A stretch of DNA of 64,000 bases. Source: Brachyhypopomus gauderio. Lineage: Eukaryota; Chordata; Actinopteri; Gymnotiformes; Hypopomidae. Shown here piece after piece: positions 42,872 through 53,030 of the stretch. Made by a program: the position numbers and the translations under genes. The notes below the pieces were generated by a model, which saw only the letters and a program-made list of their open reading frames with translations, did not search any database and was not told where the DNA came from. Location of the stretch: NCBI RefSeq assembly GCF_052324685.1, contig NC_135212.1:2874152-2938151 (forward strand), read 5' to 3'. Every line of letters starts with the position of its first letter. Position 1 is the stretch's first letter.

Positions 42872-43458
42872 CACTGGCACGTGAGCTACGTACATTTAAA
42901 TCAACGGTGGTTTAAATTCATGTCCACTCAGTCTGTATTATCTATCTTCTTGCATGGCTCTACACAAGACGATTGGATACAGGCACCTGCAGGCACCTGG
43001 GGGATGGTCTGGCTGCCGGTGGATGTGCTGATGCCGGGGTTCACCTGGGGAGTAACACTGCAGTTGGAGCCTACAATACCAGCATCACTGCTCCGACACG
43101 GAATGAAAGCCTGGCATTCATCAACAGACATTTACAGTGACAATATCAAAACCCAGAACTTTCAATTCTACCTTTTACCTAGTCTGATTGTGTGAATTGT
43201 GTGTGACTTGTGTATTTGTGTGTTAACGGGCCGCCCAATGAAGGATGGGTTCCCTTTTGAGTCTTGGTTCTCCCGAGGTTTCTTCCTATTCCCCACCATC
43301 ATAGGGAGTTTTTCCTCGCCACTGTCGCCTCTGGCTTGCTCATTAGGGTTCTGGACCCATAGTATTGTTAACCTTGTAAACCCTGTAAAGCTGCTTTGCG
43401 ACAACTTGAGTTGTTAAAAGCGCTATACAAATAAACTTTGATTGATTGATTGATTGAT
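42872..43458 (+). mobile_element. SINE-like composite retroelement, copy 1
   Basis: About 590 bp, starting CACTGGCACGTGAGC after TTGAAGACT and ending in (TTGA)n. The last 190 bp are the CCCGAGGTTTCTTCC repeat. No credible protein; the 67- and 132-codon frames seen are repeated but unsupported. Copy 2 at 58007-58590 has a clear target duplication. Here the right flank is instead the start of the next E unit (AATAGGTTTTGACA), so a deletion or unequal exchange took place at its tail. Confidence 0.8.
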
Positions 43459-43758
43459 AATAGGTTTTGACAGGTTTAGACCTGACTGTGTAGATAAATT
43501 AGTTTAGATATACCTGTTGGGTGTCTGAGAAATGCACAAAAAGCTGAAAAAACACATGTGAACTTAAAACCTCAGAGAAGTTAAATCTGTGGGCACAGTG
43601 TGCCTGTACCAACTCCATGTGAGTAAGGGGTGGATCTCCAGTATCTATGGGCCATGCCAAATTCTCCCCCGTCATAAAACAATCGTGTAAATTGAGTAAT
43701 TGAGTAAATCTTGCAGACTCTATGCCCTCACGAATTATGATGCTGATATCATGTAGGG

Positions 43759-43970
43759 CAGTCATGGCCTAGTGGTAGGAAACTACTAGTCTTGTGGTCT
43801 TGTGACCGGAGGGTTGTGGGTTCGATTCCCAGACCTGAGGCCATGACTGAGGTGCCCCTGAGCAAGGCCCTTAACCCTCAATTGCTCACTTGTATAAAAA
43901 AAAAAAAGATAAAATGTAAGTCGCTCTGGATAAAGGTGTCTGCCAAATACCGTAAATGTAAATGTAATAT
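43759..43970 (+). repeat. tRNA-derived SINE, copy 2, with tail
   Basis: Same head as 40251 plus a fuller 3' part: (A)n, TAAGTCGCTCTGGATAAAGG, TGTCTGCCAAATACCGTAAATG, the tail of V-SINE-like fish elements. The other two copies lack this tail. Confidence 0.87.
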
Positions 43971-44134
43971 CACTTTGCACAGCATTTATACGGTGTACAT
44001 AGTGTGTGTGTGTACAAATTGTACATTTGGAGAGAGAGCAAGAAAAACAATTGCAACAACAAACTGCTACAACATATTCACTGTGATGTCACAGGGTTTT
44101 ATTGAAGGTTGTTTTGTTAGATATTTGTCTGGGG

Positions 44135-44173
44135 TGTTTTGGTACAGGCCTGCTGCACTTGTGTACAGCTGTG
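44135..44173 (-). other. V-RSS of VH E2
   Basis: CACAGCT (44173-44167), 23-bp spacer, ACCAAAACA (44143-44135). Last heptamer base differs from E1 and E3. Confidence 0.87.
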
Positions 44174-44602
44174 TCTCTCTGGCACAGTAATATACAGCTG
44201 TGTCCTCAGTCTCAAAGTTTTGGCCACGTAAAAACACGGTGCTGCTGGATGTGTCCTGGCTGAAACTGATCTTATTCTTTACTGTGTCTTTGATTTTAGT
44301 GCTACCACCACTACACAGATAGCCAAGCCACTCCAGTGGTTTTCCAGTGGGTTGCCGTATCCAGTTAACACAGTAGCTTGACACCGAGATCTTACAGGAG
44401 ATGGAGAATGACTCTCGAGGTTTGACCACCACAGAGGCTGTCTGAGTGAGCTCCACACAGCCAACCCCACCTGGAGAATGACAGTAACACAACAGACACG
44501 TCGAGCTTAAAACACACACCTTTCCAGTTCAGACACAGTAATTGACCTGAGACACTTACAGAAAGCTGCGGTCCCCAACAGCAGCAGTGCTGATGAGAGC
44601 AT
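44174..44602 (-). CDS. IGHV segment, family E copy 2
   Basis: Leader exon 44602-44560, V exon 44470-44174, open across the splice. Canonical Cys23, Trp41 and Cys104 are present, and so are the additional CDR1 and CDR2 cysteines (SSYCVNW, GYLCSGGS). It differs from E1 and E3 mainly at CDR1 (Asn for His before Trp41) and CDR2 (Leu for Gln), so residues around the extra cysteines vary while the cysteines stay. Promoter octamer and SINE neighbour as for E1. Confidence 0.92.
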
Positions 44603-44699
44603 TGTTGATGGATTTAACCTGGAAGTGAAATGAAGCTACTCAGCCCCTCTCCTCCTTCTCAGACCCACAGCCCTTATTATGGAAGAGGGACTGAGTAGC

Positions 44700-44707
44700 A
44701 TTTGCAT
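44700..44707 (-). promoter_or_regulatory. Octamer of VH E2
   Basis: ATGCAAAT on the minus strand 98 bp upstream of the ATG; the TATA-like region (TTATTATGG) has an extra T compared with E1. Confidence 0.82.
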
Positions 44708-45312
44708 AAAGTGGAACTCAAACATCATCGCAAAGGGATCATCCTGTGTTGGGGAACAAATTTGTCATGTCCAGAGCAACTCTTTGCAAGCCATTTATTG
44801 ATTGTCTCTCAATTATCTTTAGACACATGATGATAAATAAATATATAATACTGATTTGAATATTTGGGCCAGGATGTTCAGTGTTATCTGCAAAAGTTTG
44901 ACTGCTATTTTCTCCATTCTCTAAGTGAAATCAGTCTTGTTAGCATTATGTGTTGCGCTTGTTAACATCTGTATATTCAAGTGTATGTTTATCGTGTCCT
45001 TTGTCTATATCTGAACTTGAAGTTTTTGTTGCTAATAATATAGGAGCTCACTGCGATAAACTATTAGTGGGACAACAAATAAATATCAGTTTTATTTATG
45101 TGAATGTCAAACAAGTAAGAACTGGTGTTCAACCTGCTTCCTCTTCCCTAAGATACATTTATTTGCTGAACATTAGCACCACCTATTGTTACCTTCTAAT
45201 GAACAAGCTTACATATTGCTGTTGATAAAGTAATGTTAACTGGTTATGATATTGTGAATGAGTGCAATCACAGCAGCAATGTACAAATATTTAATCAAAT
45301 ATTTGATCATAT

Positions 45313-45404
45313 CATATAAGGACAACAGGAATGTGCACTGATGGCACCATAATGGATATTTAAGGCATAGAGGAAGGATCAATGCACATTCCTGTCCTTA
45401 TATG
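45313..45404. repeat. Long inverted repeat 3' of VH F2
   Basis: CATATAAGGACAACAGGAAT plus GTGCA (45313-45337) mirrored at 45383-45404; the right arm here has lost three bases. Loop about 45 nt. Perfect in the 56420 copy. Confidence 0.85.
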
Positions 45405-45503
45405 AGATTGACAGGTACTTTAGCCTTTAGCACATTCAGACTGAATTGCCAAATTCTTGTGTAAGGTGTCTCTGCGAATGGCAGATCTCTTTGCGAATGG
45501 CAG

Positions 45504-45542
45504 AGTTTTTGTACACTCCTACAACCAGGATGAGCTGCTGTG
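45504..45542 (-). other. V-RSS of VH F2
   Basis: CACAGCA (45542-45536), 23-bp spacer, ACAAAAACT (45512-45504). Confidence 0.92.
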
Positions 45543-46001
45543 GTTTCGAGCACAGTAATACACAGCTGTGTCTTCCGTCTCCAGGTTCTGGCCTTGAAGT
45601 GTTATTGTCCTACTGGAAGTGTCTCGTGAAGCAGAAAATTTGTGTTTCAGTGAATCTTTATAGGATAAGCTTCCACCAGTGCTCACGTAGGCAAACCATT
45701 CCAGACCTTTCCCTGTGGGCTGCCGAACCCAACCTGTGCCGTAGTCAGTGACTGAGTAAGACACCTTACAGGTGACGGTCACTGACTGGCCAGGTTGGAT
45801 GGTCAAAGCACTGGACTGTGTGAGGTCAACACAGCGAACACCTGGAAAAACAACAAAAACATGCATTTATGTAATGTCACCCATCAACCTCAATACAGTC
45901 CCATAATCCAGAAAGGCATGTTATGATAGTTGCCTCTTAAACCAAACAGACTCACTGGACATCCTGGTGAGCAGATGCAGCAGTATTGCCACAGACAGCA
46001 T
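45543..46001 (-). CDS. IGHV segment, family F copy 2
   Basis: Leader exon 46001-45956 (46 nt, MLSVAILLHLLTRMS; GTGAGT donor) and V exon 45841-45543 after TTGTTTTTCCAG. Framework 1 VDLTQSSALTIQPGQSVT, Cys23 (VTCKVS), Trp41 (GTGWVRQPTGKGLEWFAY), framework 3 KHKFSASRDTSSRTITLQGQ, Cys104 ([11 protein letters not shown]). It has a regular octamer promoter and a usable RSS. This is the only fully normal family F gene in the window: F1 is deleted and F3 has changes next to the junction. Confidence 0.93.
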
Positions 46002-46125
46002 GGTCACTCAGGGTTGTGTTGAGGCTGATGGAGAGGGAGGAGCTGCTCTAATGTGCTGTGCACAGTTGATGAGGTCAGCACAGTCACTCCATCTCTGTGC
46101 TGTTGCTTTATGTGAGGGACCAGTG

Positions 46126-46133
46126 ATTTGCAT
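46126..46133 (-). promoter_or_regulatory. Octamer of VH F2
   Basis: ATGCAAAT on the minus strand, 125 bp upstream of the ATG. Confidence 0.85.
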
Positions 46134-46357
46134 AAAGGCTATAAAACCAGTTTTTACAGACACTCTCAAACCTTCTCAAATACAAATATGGAGATGCTTA
46201 GTGTACACACATACTTTAATCAACATTCAATGATGAGGAATGATATATAATTACAAATGTAATTGTTTCTTTCAGTGAGTGTAATAAAATGTATATTGGA
46301 TGGACATACGAATGTGAAAGGCATTTTTGGGCAGCTGGCCCAAAAATGGTTGGTTGA

Positions 46358-47003
46358 GGTTCAGGTGTGTGTGGTTCAGGTTCAGGTGTGTGTGGTTCAG
46401 GTTCAGGTGTGTATGGTTCAGGTTCAGGTGTGTATGGTTCAGGTTCAGGTGTGCATGGTTCAGGTTCAGGTGTGTATGGTTCAGGTGTGTACGGCTCTGG
46501 TTCAGGTGTGTATGTTTCAGGTTCAGGTGTGTATGTTTCAGGTTCAGGTGTGTATGGTTCAGGTGTGTACGGCTCAAGTTCAGCTGTGTATGGTTCAGGT
46601 TCATGTGTGTATGTTACAGGTTCAGGTGTGTATGGTTCAGGTGTGTACGGCTCAGGTTCTGGTGTGTATGTTTCAGGTTCAGGTGTGTATGGTTCAGGTG
46701 TGTATGGTTCTGGTTCAGGTGCGTATGGTTCAGGTGCGTATGGTTCAGGTGTGTATGGTTCAGGTTCAGGTGCGTATGGTTCAGGTGTGTATGGTTCAGG
46801 TGCGTATGGTTCAGGTGTGTATAGTTCAGGTTCAGGTGCGTATGGTTCAGGTGCGTATGGTTCAGTTGTGTATGGTTCAGGTTCAGGTGCATATGGTTCA
46901 GGTGCGTATGGTTCAGGTGTGTATGGTTCAGGTTCAGGTGCGTATGGTTCAGGTTCAGGTGCGTATGGTTCAGGTGTGTATGGTTCAGGTTCAGGTGTGT
47001 ATG
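46358..47003. repeat. VNTR array 4 (longest)
   Basis: About 645 bp of 15/21-bp units. Its left half matches array 3 almost unit for unit; its right half is an expansion of GGTTCAGGTGCGTAT variants. Frames of 165-266 codons are open in several readings on both strands. Confidence 0.93.
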
Positions 47004-47457
47004 TTGAGATGAACATATAAGCAGTATGAGATCACAGATTGTTTTTGCATCTGCTTCAGACTTTGCTAAGCCTGCTGCCTTATTGGTGGATTCTGCAGTA
47101 AACCTGGATTTTTTGTCCACTGTATTGTTACTGCTTCTTGATTTCACATATTTATACTGTGGCCCATATACTTTTTAAACTGTGGTCACTGGAGAAGTTT
47201 CAGTTGAGGACTGCAGTTATTAAAACTTACTGCAGAATTAAAATGAACAATATGTAAACTGTTGTTAAACCTGCTCTCTCTTCCCAAAAATGTTTCATTT
47301 CATGAACACTAGCGCCACCTATTGAGTGGAATTAAAAGCTAATTTCTAATGGAGAAGCTTTCATATTACAACCAAGTAATGTTATTTGCTTATTTATCCT
47401 GCACAAACATCTTGAAGGCTCCATGTCTGAGGATTCTTGCATGTACAGTGTGGATGT
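47004..47457. other. Intergenic part of the duplicated unit
   Basis: No gene seen; duplicate of 4693-5146 and 19447-19905. Confidence 0.7.
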
Positions 47458-47496
47458 GTTTTTTGTACAGCTCTGCCTCTGCTTTCTCTCACTGTG
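47458..47496 (-). other. V-RSS of VH A3
   Basis: CACAGTG (47496-47490), 23-bp spacer, ACAAAAAAC (47466-47458). Confidence 0.95.
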
Positions 47497-47930
47497 ACTC
47501 TAGCACAGTAATACACAGCAGTGTCTTCACTCTTCAGATTGTTCATCTGTAAGAACAGCTGACTGCTGGAGTCGTCTCTGGAGATTGTGAACCTCCCCTG
47601 GGCTGACTGGGAATAGTAGAGCTGAGACGTGGATGTTCCAATAGTAGCAACCCATTCCAGTCCTTTCCCAGGAGCCTGTCTGACTACAGCTGCCCACCGC
47701 CCACTGAGTGTGAATCCAGACGCTCTACAGATCAGTTTATGAGCTTCTCCTGGTCGTTTCACCACAGCTTCAGACTGGCTAAATGTCTGGCACAGAAAAC
47801 CTGTCACAGTAAAAACCTGTTAATATAGCAAAGTATTGTGGGAAAAAATAGTTATTCAAATATTGGTCATGAATTTTGGCTCACCGTGAAGAAACACTGT
47901 AATCAAGAACACATTCACGTGTATCTCCAT
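47497..47930 (-). CDS. IGHV segment, family A copy 3
   Basis: Leader exon 47930-47885 and V exon 47800-47497, open throughout. Differs from A1 in framework 1 (TFSQSEAVV) and CDR1 (SGRWAAVV). Position 41 is again Val, here by a GTA codon. Cys23 and Cys104 are intact. Followed on the right by the standard A-type 5' flank without a transposon, so this copy shows the undisturbed unit. Confidence 0.93.
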
Positions 47931-48012
47931 AGTGGGTAAATTGTTCCTCATTTCAAAGTTGCCACAAGTTAGGCAATATGGCTGGTAATGCACAGCTGAA
48001 AGACTCATCACC

Positions 48013-48036
48013 TCTTATAGTGACATGAATTTGCAT
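48013..48036 (-). promoter_or_regulatory. IGHV promoter, VH A3
   Basis: ATGCAAAT at 48036-48029 (minus strand) and TATAAG near 48019-48014. Confidence 0.86.
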
Positions 48037-49184
48037 TAATCCCACCTCTGCCTTGAAATGCCACTAGAGGACATGAGACAACACACTCAGACAATTACAT
48101 CAGAGTAACGCTGGAAGCATGTTAGAATACAGACGCATGCAGACTCACCTTTAACGAGAGTGTTTTATTAGACAGTGTTGTCCTGCAACAGTCCAGGCAT
48201 CAAAACCAGTGTGGCAGCAAAGGTACAAAAACATAATCCAAGCTCATAGTCAAAATCAGTCAGATGCAAAAATACCACCAATTATCATATCCAGGAAAAG
48301 TAGAAAGATGCTAATCCAACAGACAAAAGTGAAAAACAAACCAGATCAAACCATGTAGACCAAAACAGTTATGACCACTCAGTATGATTCTTAACAGCGT
48401 AGTCAGCAATACTTCACAATGACACTGAATGTGTAGTAAGGCTTTATAGCACATGGTAGTAATGTACAGGAGTAGAACTAATAATTAGTAGAAGTAGAAC
48501 GAGACAAATGGTGCTGGGAATTATGGGAAGTGGAGTTCCTGGAGCATGGTCACGGGACAAACATCCTATAGGACTTTCACATTATTCTCTATTCATGTGA
48601 AATCCTATTTATTAATTAGTTAAATTGCTATTTTTTAAGCATATTTCCCTCTACTATGTCACAGTTCGCAGGGTTAATGGTGCTATGTGTTTTAACTGTT
48701 TTCCCAGTTGTATGATTTCTTAGATCAGAGCCATCAGGCTGGAAAAAAGTAAAGAGGAATATTTGAGCATATTAATTCTTTTATTTACATTTACTTATTA
48801 TGACAGACATTTGACATACGACAGAATTGAGTTTTGTTCATGTTTGTTGATGGGTTTTAGCTTGCAGATTCTGTCTTGTGAGTTCTTCTGTATTGTGTTT
48901 TTGAAGGTGTCCTATCATAAACATTGGGTTGATGTATGCCAAAGCCTTTTAAGAAACTGATAAGAAATAATGTGATTAGAAAAAACTGCCTGATGTTATC
49001 AGACTATGAGAGACTGATGCATAAATTTTAATCAAAATTAAAAATGGTGGAACTTACATGAAATTACTAATATTAAAATACAACAGCTTAGATTATCATG
49101 ATCAAGCTCTGAACCACATTTGTAAAATTATTTGTTTGGTCTGGTTAGTCGTGCCTCAGTAACTCCACTAGCTCATGGTTTAAC
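48037..49184. other. Undisturbed spacer between VH A3 and VH C2
   Basis: No gene seen. Useful as the reference empty allele: it lacks the LINE (site about 48397), the IS630-like element (about 49020), the hAT element (about 49074) and the L2 tail (about 49090) found in the first unit. Confidence 0.75.
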
Positions 49185-49222
49185 AGTTTTTGAACAGTTC
49201 ATTGGCTTGTTGTGTCACAGTG
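49185..49222 (-). other. V-RSS of VH C2
   Basis: CACTGTG (49222-49216), 22-bp spacer, TCAAAAACT (49193-49185). Confidence 0.88.
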
Positions 49223-49657
49223 ACTCTCGTGCACAGTAATAAACAGCCGTGTCTTCAGTTTTCAGACTCTTCACCTGCAGGTACAGCATGTTTTTACTGG
49301 TGTCTTTAGTGATGGAGAACTGGCCCTGGAGAGACTGGGCAAAGCTAGTGCTTGTGCCAGTATAAATAACCCCAATCCATTCCAGTGCTTTTCCTGGTTT
49401 CTGACGGATCCAGTGCATATAGTAGCTGCCCATTGAGAATCCAGACACAGTACAGGACAGAGTGATGGACTCTCCTGGTCTCCCCACCATAGAGTTAGAG
49501 GAGGTCAATGACTGGCCATGAACACCTGAAAAACAGAAAATTACAGATGTCAAAAGAAATGTAATATTAAAAGTGCCTGTTAAAATGTTGTCATTATGAT
49601 TAGAGGTTTCTCACATGAAGCAAAAGCAAGAAGAATTCCATACTGCAGCATATTCAT
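49223..49657 (-). CDS. IGHV segment, family C copy 2
   Basis: Leader exon 49657-49615 ([14 protein letters not shown]) and V exon 49525-49223, open across the splice. [19 protein letters not shown]; Cys23, Trp41 ([16 protein letters not shown]) and Cys104 present; CDR2 VIYTGTSTS. It has the regular Arg in framework 2 that C1 lacks. Upstream, the octamer aligned with that of C1 reads GATGAAAAT, with a nearby ATGCAGAT on the minus strand (one mismatch), so its promoter may be weaker or use another site. Confidence 0.92.
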
Positions 49658-50377
49658 CACTACAATCTCAATGTCTTCAGTGAGAGAAATCAGACATACC
49701 AGTGATTCAGTAGGTAAAGCCATTTATATCTGTCCTAATGAGGGGGTGTGTGCTTAACCCTGACACAGGTCAAGAATACAAATTACTCATTTCTGATGAA
49801 AATCTGCATTGCACTGCACATTACAATTACAGATGTGTTGAGGATTTATATCTGCAATGTCATTTAGAGGTCAAAACAAGGCAGCAGCTTGGATATTAAT
49901 AAATCAAATTTGTTATTGATATTTTCACCACTGTGGGAACACAGCAACATGTTCAATCATTTGTTTTTCTACCATTAAACAGACAGGTATCTGCAGATCT
50001 TCAGTACCATCATTCCTCAGCGTCTGATTGGACGTTTGAAAGTGCTCTGCCTGAACACTTTGTTCTGCAACTGGAACTTGCGACTTCAGCCAGTCCAGAT
50101 TGGGAGCTCCACGCACCAAATTCCTTGGTGATCACCTAGCAGAGAATGTTACTTAAACCCTCCACATGTTTTCCAGATCATACTGAAGCCAAACTCAGCG
50201 ACAATGCAGCATGTTTGAACAGTTCTTATACAACACAGAACATACTTTAAGTATTGTGTCTCTAAGACAGTATAGTATATACCTTCAATTTAGCGAAAGA
50301 CAAGGATCTCCAGTGTCATAATATGAAATACTATAAAAGCAGCTTTAGTAGTATAGTAGTGTACAGATGTAGCAGCT
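49658..50377. other. Spacer between VH C2 and psi-VH H1
   Basis: No gene seen. Partly shared with 33146-33380 and 61047-61460. The third unit has lost the equivalent of roughly 50060-50485. Confidence 0.6.
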
Positions 50378-50427
50378 GTAGCAGTCGAACACAGTAATAC
50401 ACAGCAGTGTAGCAGTGTCTTCACTCC
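50378..50427 (-). pseudogene. psi-VH H1, 3' fragment
   Basis: Reads (minus) AGTGAAGACACTGCT, then TGTGTATTACTGTGTTCGAC, i.e. [11 protein letters not shown], with a small internal duplication. This is the framework 3 end of the gene whose 5' part lies at 50852-51075 beyond an LTR. No clear RSS follows. Confidence 0.75.
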
Positions 50428-50429
50428 TA

Positions 50430-50851
50430 TGTAGTATTGTATGTCGTTATTTAGGTGATAATAGTGGGTTGCCTAAACATGTTTACATGTTGATTGTTAA
50501 GGGAGAGAATGGGGCATGGTGACCTGTGGAATGTTAGGGTCAAATAATAGTAGAAAAGGTGAGCCATTCCTCTCTCCTTCTTTAGGCTGTCATTTTTAGT
50601 TTGTGCATTGATTACCATGAATGGACAACTGTGCTAGATGGCTATAGGATTATTGAACAGGGTATCTGTATTAGAAGGATGATTCTGTTCAGTAGAGGAA
50701 GATTCACATTGGCCCGAGACCTAAGCAAACCATGGTGCTTGAAAACATGCTGTTCTTCTTTGCAATAAACTTATTACTGACAACTAAGACAGTGTCGGTG
50801 GAGACTTCTTCATTCATCATCACAGCATTACTACAGAAGAAATACACCTCA
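50430..50851 (+). mobile_element. Solo LTR splitting psi-VH H1
   Basis: 422 bp, TGTAGTATTG...ACACCTCA, with a polyadenylation-like AATAAA at 50764-50769. Flanked by CTCCTA (50424-50429) and CTCCTC (50852-50857), a 6-bp target duplication with one mismatch, also readable as CACTCC on both sides. Related copies at 23236 and 62671-62952. The retroelement class is not determined. Confidence 0.72.
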
Positions 50852-51075
50852 CTCCTCAGACCAGTCATATGGAGGGAGATTTTGTTTTCTGTTGTCTCAA
50901 GAAACTGTGAACCTTACTTTAAGGGCTATATAAAATTCTATGCTACTGCTATCATAAATGTGAGCAACCCACTCCAGTCCTGATCCAGGAGGCTGTCTGA
51001 GTCGGTCGAGCCAGTAGTTCTGAATGTGAATCCAGATGCAGTACATGTCAGTGTGTGACAGGTTCGGGTTTAAGG
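50852..51075 (-). pseudogene. psi-VH H1, 5' fragment
   Basis: Framework 1 end HTLTCTASGFTFR (Cys23), then after a frameshift LRQPPGSGLEWVAHIYDS with Arg where Trp41 is expected, then VRFTVS, an in-frame TGA, DNRKQN and MTGLRSE, where the LTR interrupts. No leader exon seen. Clearly dead. Confidence 0.85.
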
Positions 51076-51193
51076 ACAGCTCAAACTGAAAGAAAAAAAA
51101 GTAAATTGTATTTTATTAGTTAAATCCACTCTTGCCCTCCACACTCATGAGAAAATAATTAAATCTGCAAAGCTGCATAATACTACAGATATG

Positions 51194-51431
51194 TGTCACG
51201 GTACGGGGGTTCCCCCTGCCGGTCGCCCCCATCCACAGCAGCAGTGGTCCTGTTGTTGTTGTTGCATTGTGTTCATCCCTCAGGTGGTCGGGGCCTATTA
51301 TCAGGCCACCACCTGACAGTCGTTTGTCTGTCTATATATGTTTTGTCTTTGTACCAGTTGACAGGTTTTTGGTTTGTGCACCTTATTCATGAAACCCTCC
51401 TTTTTCCCTGAGACTTGCCCCCGCCACCACA
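51194..51431 (+). repeat. LTR-like repeat (TGTCACGGTACGG family)
   Basis: Shares its start, a TATATATG region and the CCTTTTTCCCTGAGACTTG end with the solo LTR at 21847. A copy lies at 63297-63533. Ends and target duplication not clear. Confidence 0.6.
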
Positions 51432-51631
51432 GATGTAGTTTATCAATTCCAGAATGTTGAATCCCTGCTGTTCCGTTCAACCAGATACAGCAGAGCTGAG
51501 AGTCAGAGATGCTCCTGGATTTAGTGAGAAATGCCTAATAGGAACATTAAAGATGAGCTCTAACATTCCACGTTCTCACCATTTGTTCCTGCTGTAGCTT
51601 CACTGTATTTAGTGACAGTGACTTTCACTTT

Positions 51632-51670
51632 GGTTTTAGTACAGCTGCCTCACCAACTACAGTCACTGTG
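51632..51670 (-). other. V-RSS of VH D2
   Basis: CACAGTG (51670-51664), 23-bp spacer, ACTAAAACC (51640-51632). Confidence 0.93.
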
Positions 51671-52118
51671 TCTGTCGAGCACAGTAATAAACAGCAGTGT
51701 CCTCTGCTGTCAGACTCTTGACCTCTAAGAACTGTGTGCTGGAGGGAACGTCCTCAGTCATGGTCAACTGTCCTCTCATTGAATCTGCATATCTTGCTGC
51801 ATTGGTGCCGGTAATCATCCAGCCCATCCACTCCAGAGCTCTCCCTGGTTTCTGCCTTATCCAGTGGATGTTGTAGCTAGTCATGCTATAACCGCTTATT
51901 TTGCAGGTTATCTTCACATGTTCTCCAGGTCTCTTAACCTCAGCAGGAGACTGGTCCAGTCGAATCTCAGCATGACTAATATCTTATCAAAATAGAAGAA
52001 AAAACTCAGAAAGATTCATAAAAATGTCAATGCAACATTTCCCACTTGAAAGATGATGCAACTTACCTGCTGATAACATCAGTATATAGACACAACACCA
52101 AATAACCCATAGACCCAT
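51671..52118 (-). CDS. IGHV segment, family D copy 2
   Basis: Leader exon 52118-52067 (MGLWVIWCCVYILMLSA) and V exon 51982-51671 from acceptor GATAAG, as in D1. Open across the splice; Cys23, Trp41 and Cys104 present. CDR2 differs from D1 (WMITGTNAARYADSMRGQL versus RMNTGNNAATYADSITGQF) while frameworks are nearly identical, so the differences cluster in the antigen-contact loop. Confidence 0.92.
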
Positions 52119-52232
52119 ATCAAACTCTTTTATCAATAAAAGTTTTAATATTTATTAATAATGTCATGTGGTGTGAGCAATGAGTCAGTAAGGAGACTGA
52201 CTAGTAATTATATAACTGGAAGTCAATTGTAC

Positions 52233-52240
52233 ATTTGCAT
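52233..52240 (-). promoter_or_regulatory. Octamer of VH D2
   Basis: ATGCAAAT on the minus strand, 115 bp upstream of the ATG; TATATAA just downstream, as in D1. Confidence 0.86.
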
Positions 52241-52737
52241 CTTCACTCTCTTAGCCAATAGACAGAGTTTGGGAGTGAACCTAGCCAATCAAATGCTCCT
52301 CCTCATAGACATACAGGAATAGGCTTAGTTGTTGATGCATTTCTTTTATCTTTTCCTACTACTATTACTATTAAATAATAACAACAACAACAAGAAGAAA
52401 CAACTTCATTATCCATATTGTTTACCATGCTCATAGATCCTAATAAAAGAGCTTTACAGAATATTCAAGAAAATTAAATGTTCATTAAAAGAGAGAAATA
52501 GGGTCTTGAATGATAACACATGAAACATATTCACTGTTTGTCATTTTGACTTGTTTGTCTGTGTCTGGCTCCACCCCTCGTGTCCCTCATGTCTTCATTT
52601 TGGTTTTATTTCCGTATGTTTGTTCTTGTTTTTGTTCATGCCCTTGTTACTAGTAGCCCTGCCCCCTGTAAGCACTGTCAGCTGGTCCTTGTTTAGTTTT
52701 GTTAATCAATGTGTGTATTTAGTCCTCTAATTTTGAG

Positions 52738-53030
52738 TCATGGAGTTGGCATATAGAGGATCTGAGCTGCTACCAGAGTTTATTCTCCTAATCCACTCCA
52801 GTGCTCTCCCTGGTTTCTGCCGTATCCAGTAGATGTAGTAATCAGTCATTGTAAAGCCAGTGATTTTACAAGAGATTTTGATTCTCTTGGTTGCTTTATA
52901 ACAGCAGGAGCCTCATCCATCCATGTGATATTGCACAAAAACTGTAAAGATGTTAATGGTACAAACAGATAAAGGTACCGTTTGTTAGCATCATCATTAA
53001 GATGCAGAAACGAGTAATACATAGTCCCAT
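52738..53030 (-). pseudogene. Truncated IGHV pseudogene, lineage G copy 2
   Basis: Same structure as 36041-36333: leader 53030-52979, V fragment about 52940-52738, same framework 1 frameshift and same loss of framework 3 and RSS. The defects therefore predate the duplication. Confidence 0.88.

Noticed and set aside
42928..43131. 67-codon minus-strand frame conserved in two copies (also 58063-58266) as a small gene
   Set aside because: It lies inside a duplicated SINE-like element with a target duplication and a (TTGA)n tail; conservation is explained by the element.
46216..47016. 266-codon minus-strand frame of PEPYTPE repeats (and equivalents at 4521, 18988, 42256, 57325) as a repeated secreted or structural protein gene
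   Set aside because: It is the VNTR read in one frame; 3n-length units leave other frames open as well, lengths differ between copies, and no signal peptide or splice structure accompanies it.
50697..50748. Plus-strand sequence reading RFTLARDLSK..MVLENM, like VH framework 3 in opposite orientation (also about 62797)
   Set aside because: It lies within the LTR repeat, upstream of the AATAAA signal, and recurs in the 23236 copy as LTR sequence. No cysteine, CDR or RSS follows.
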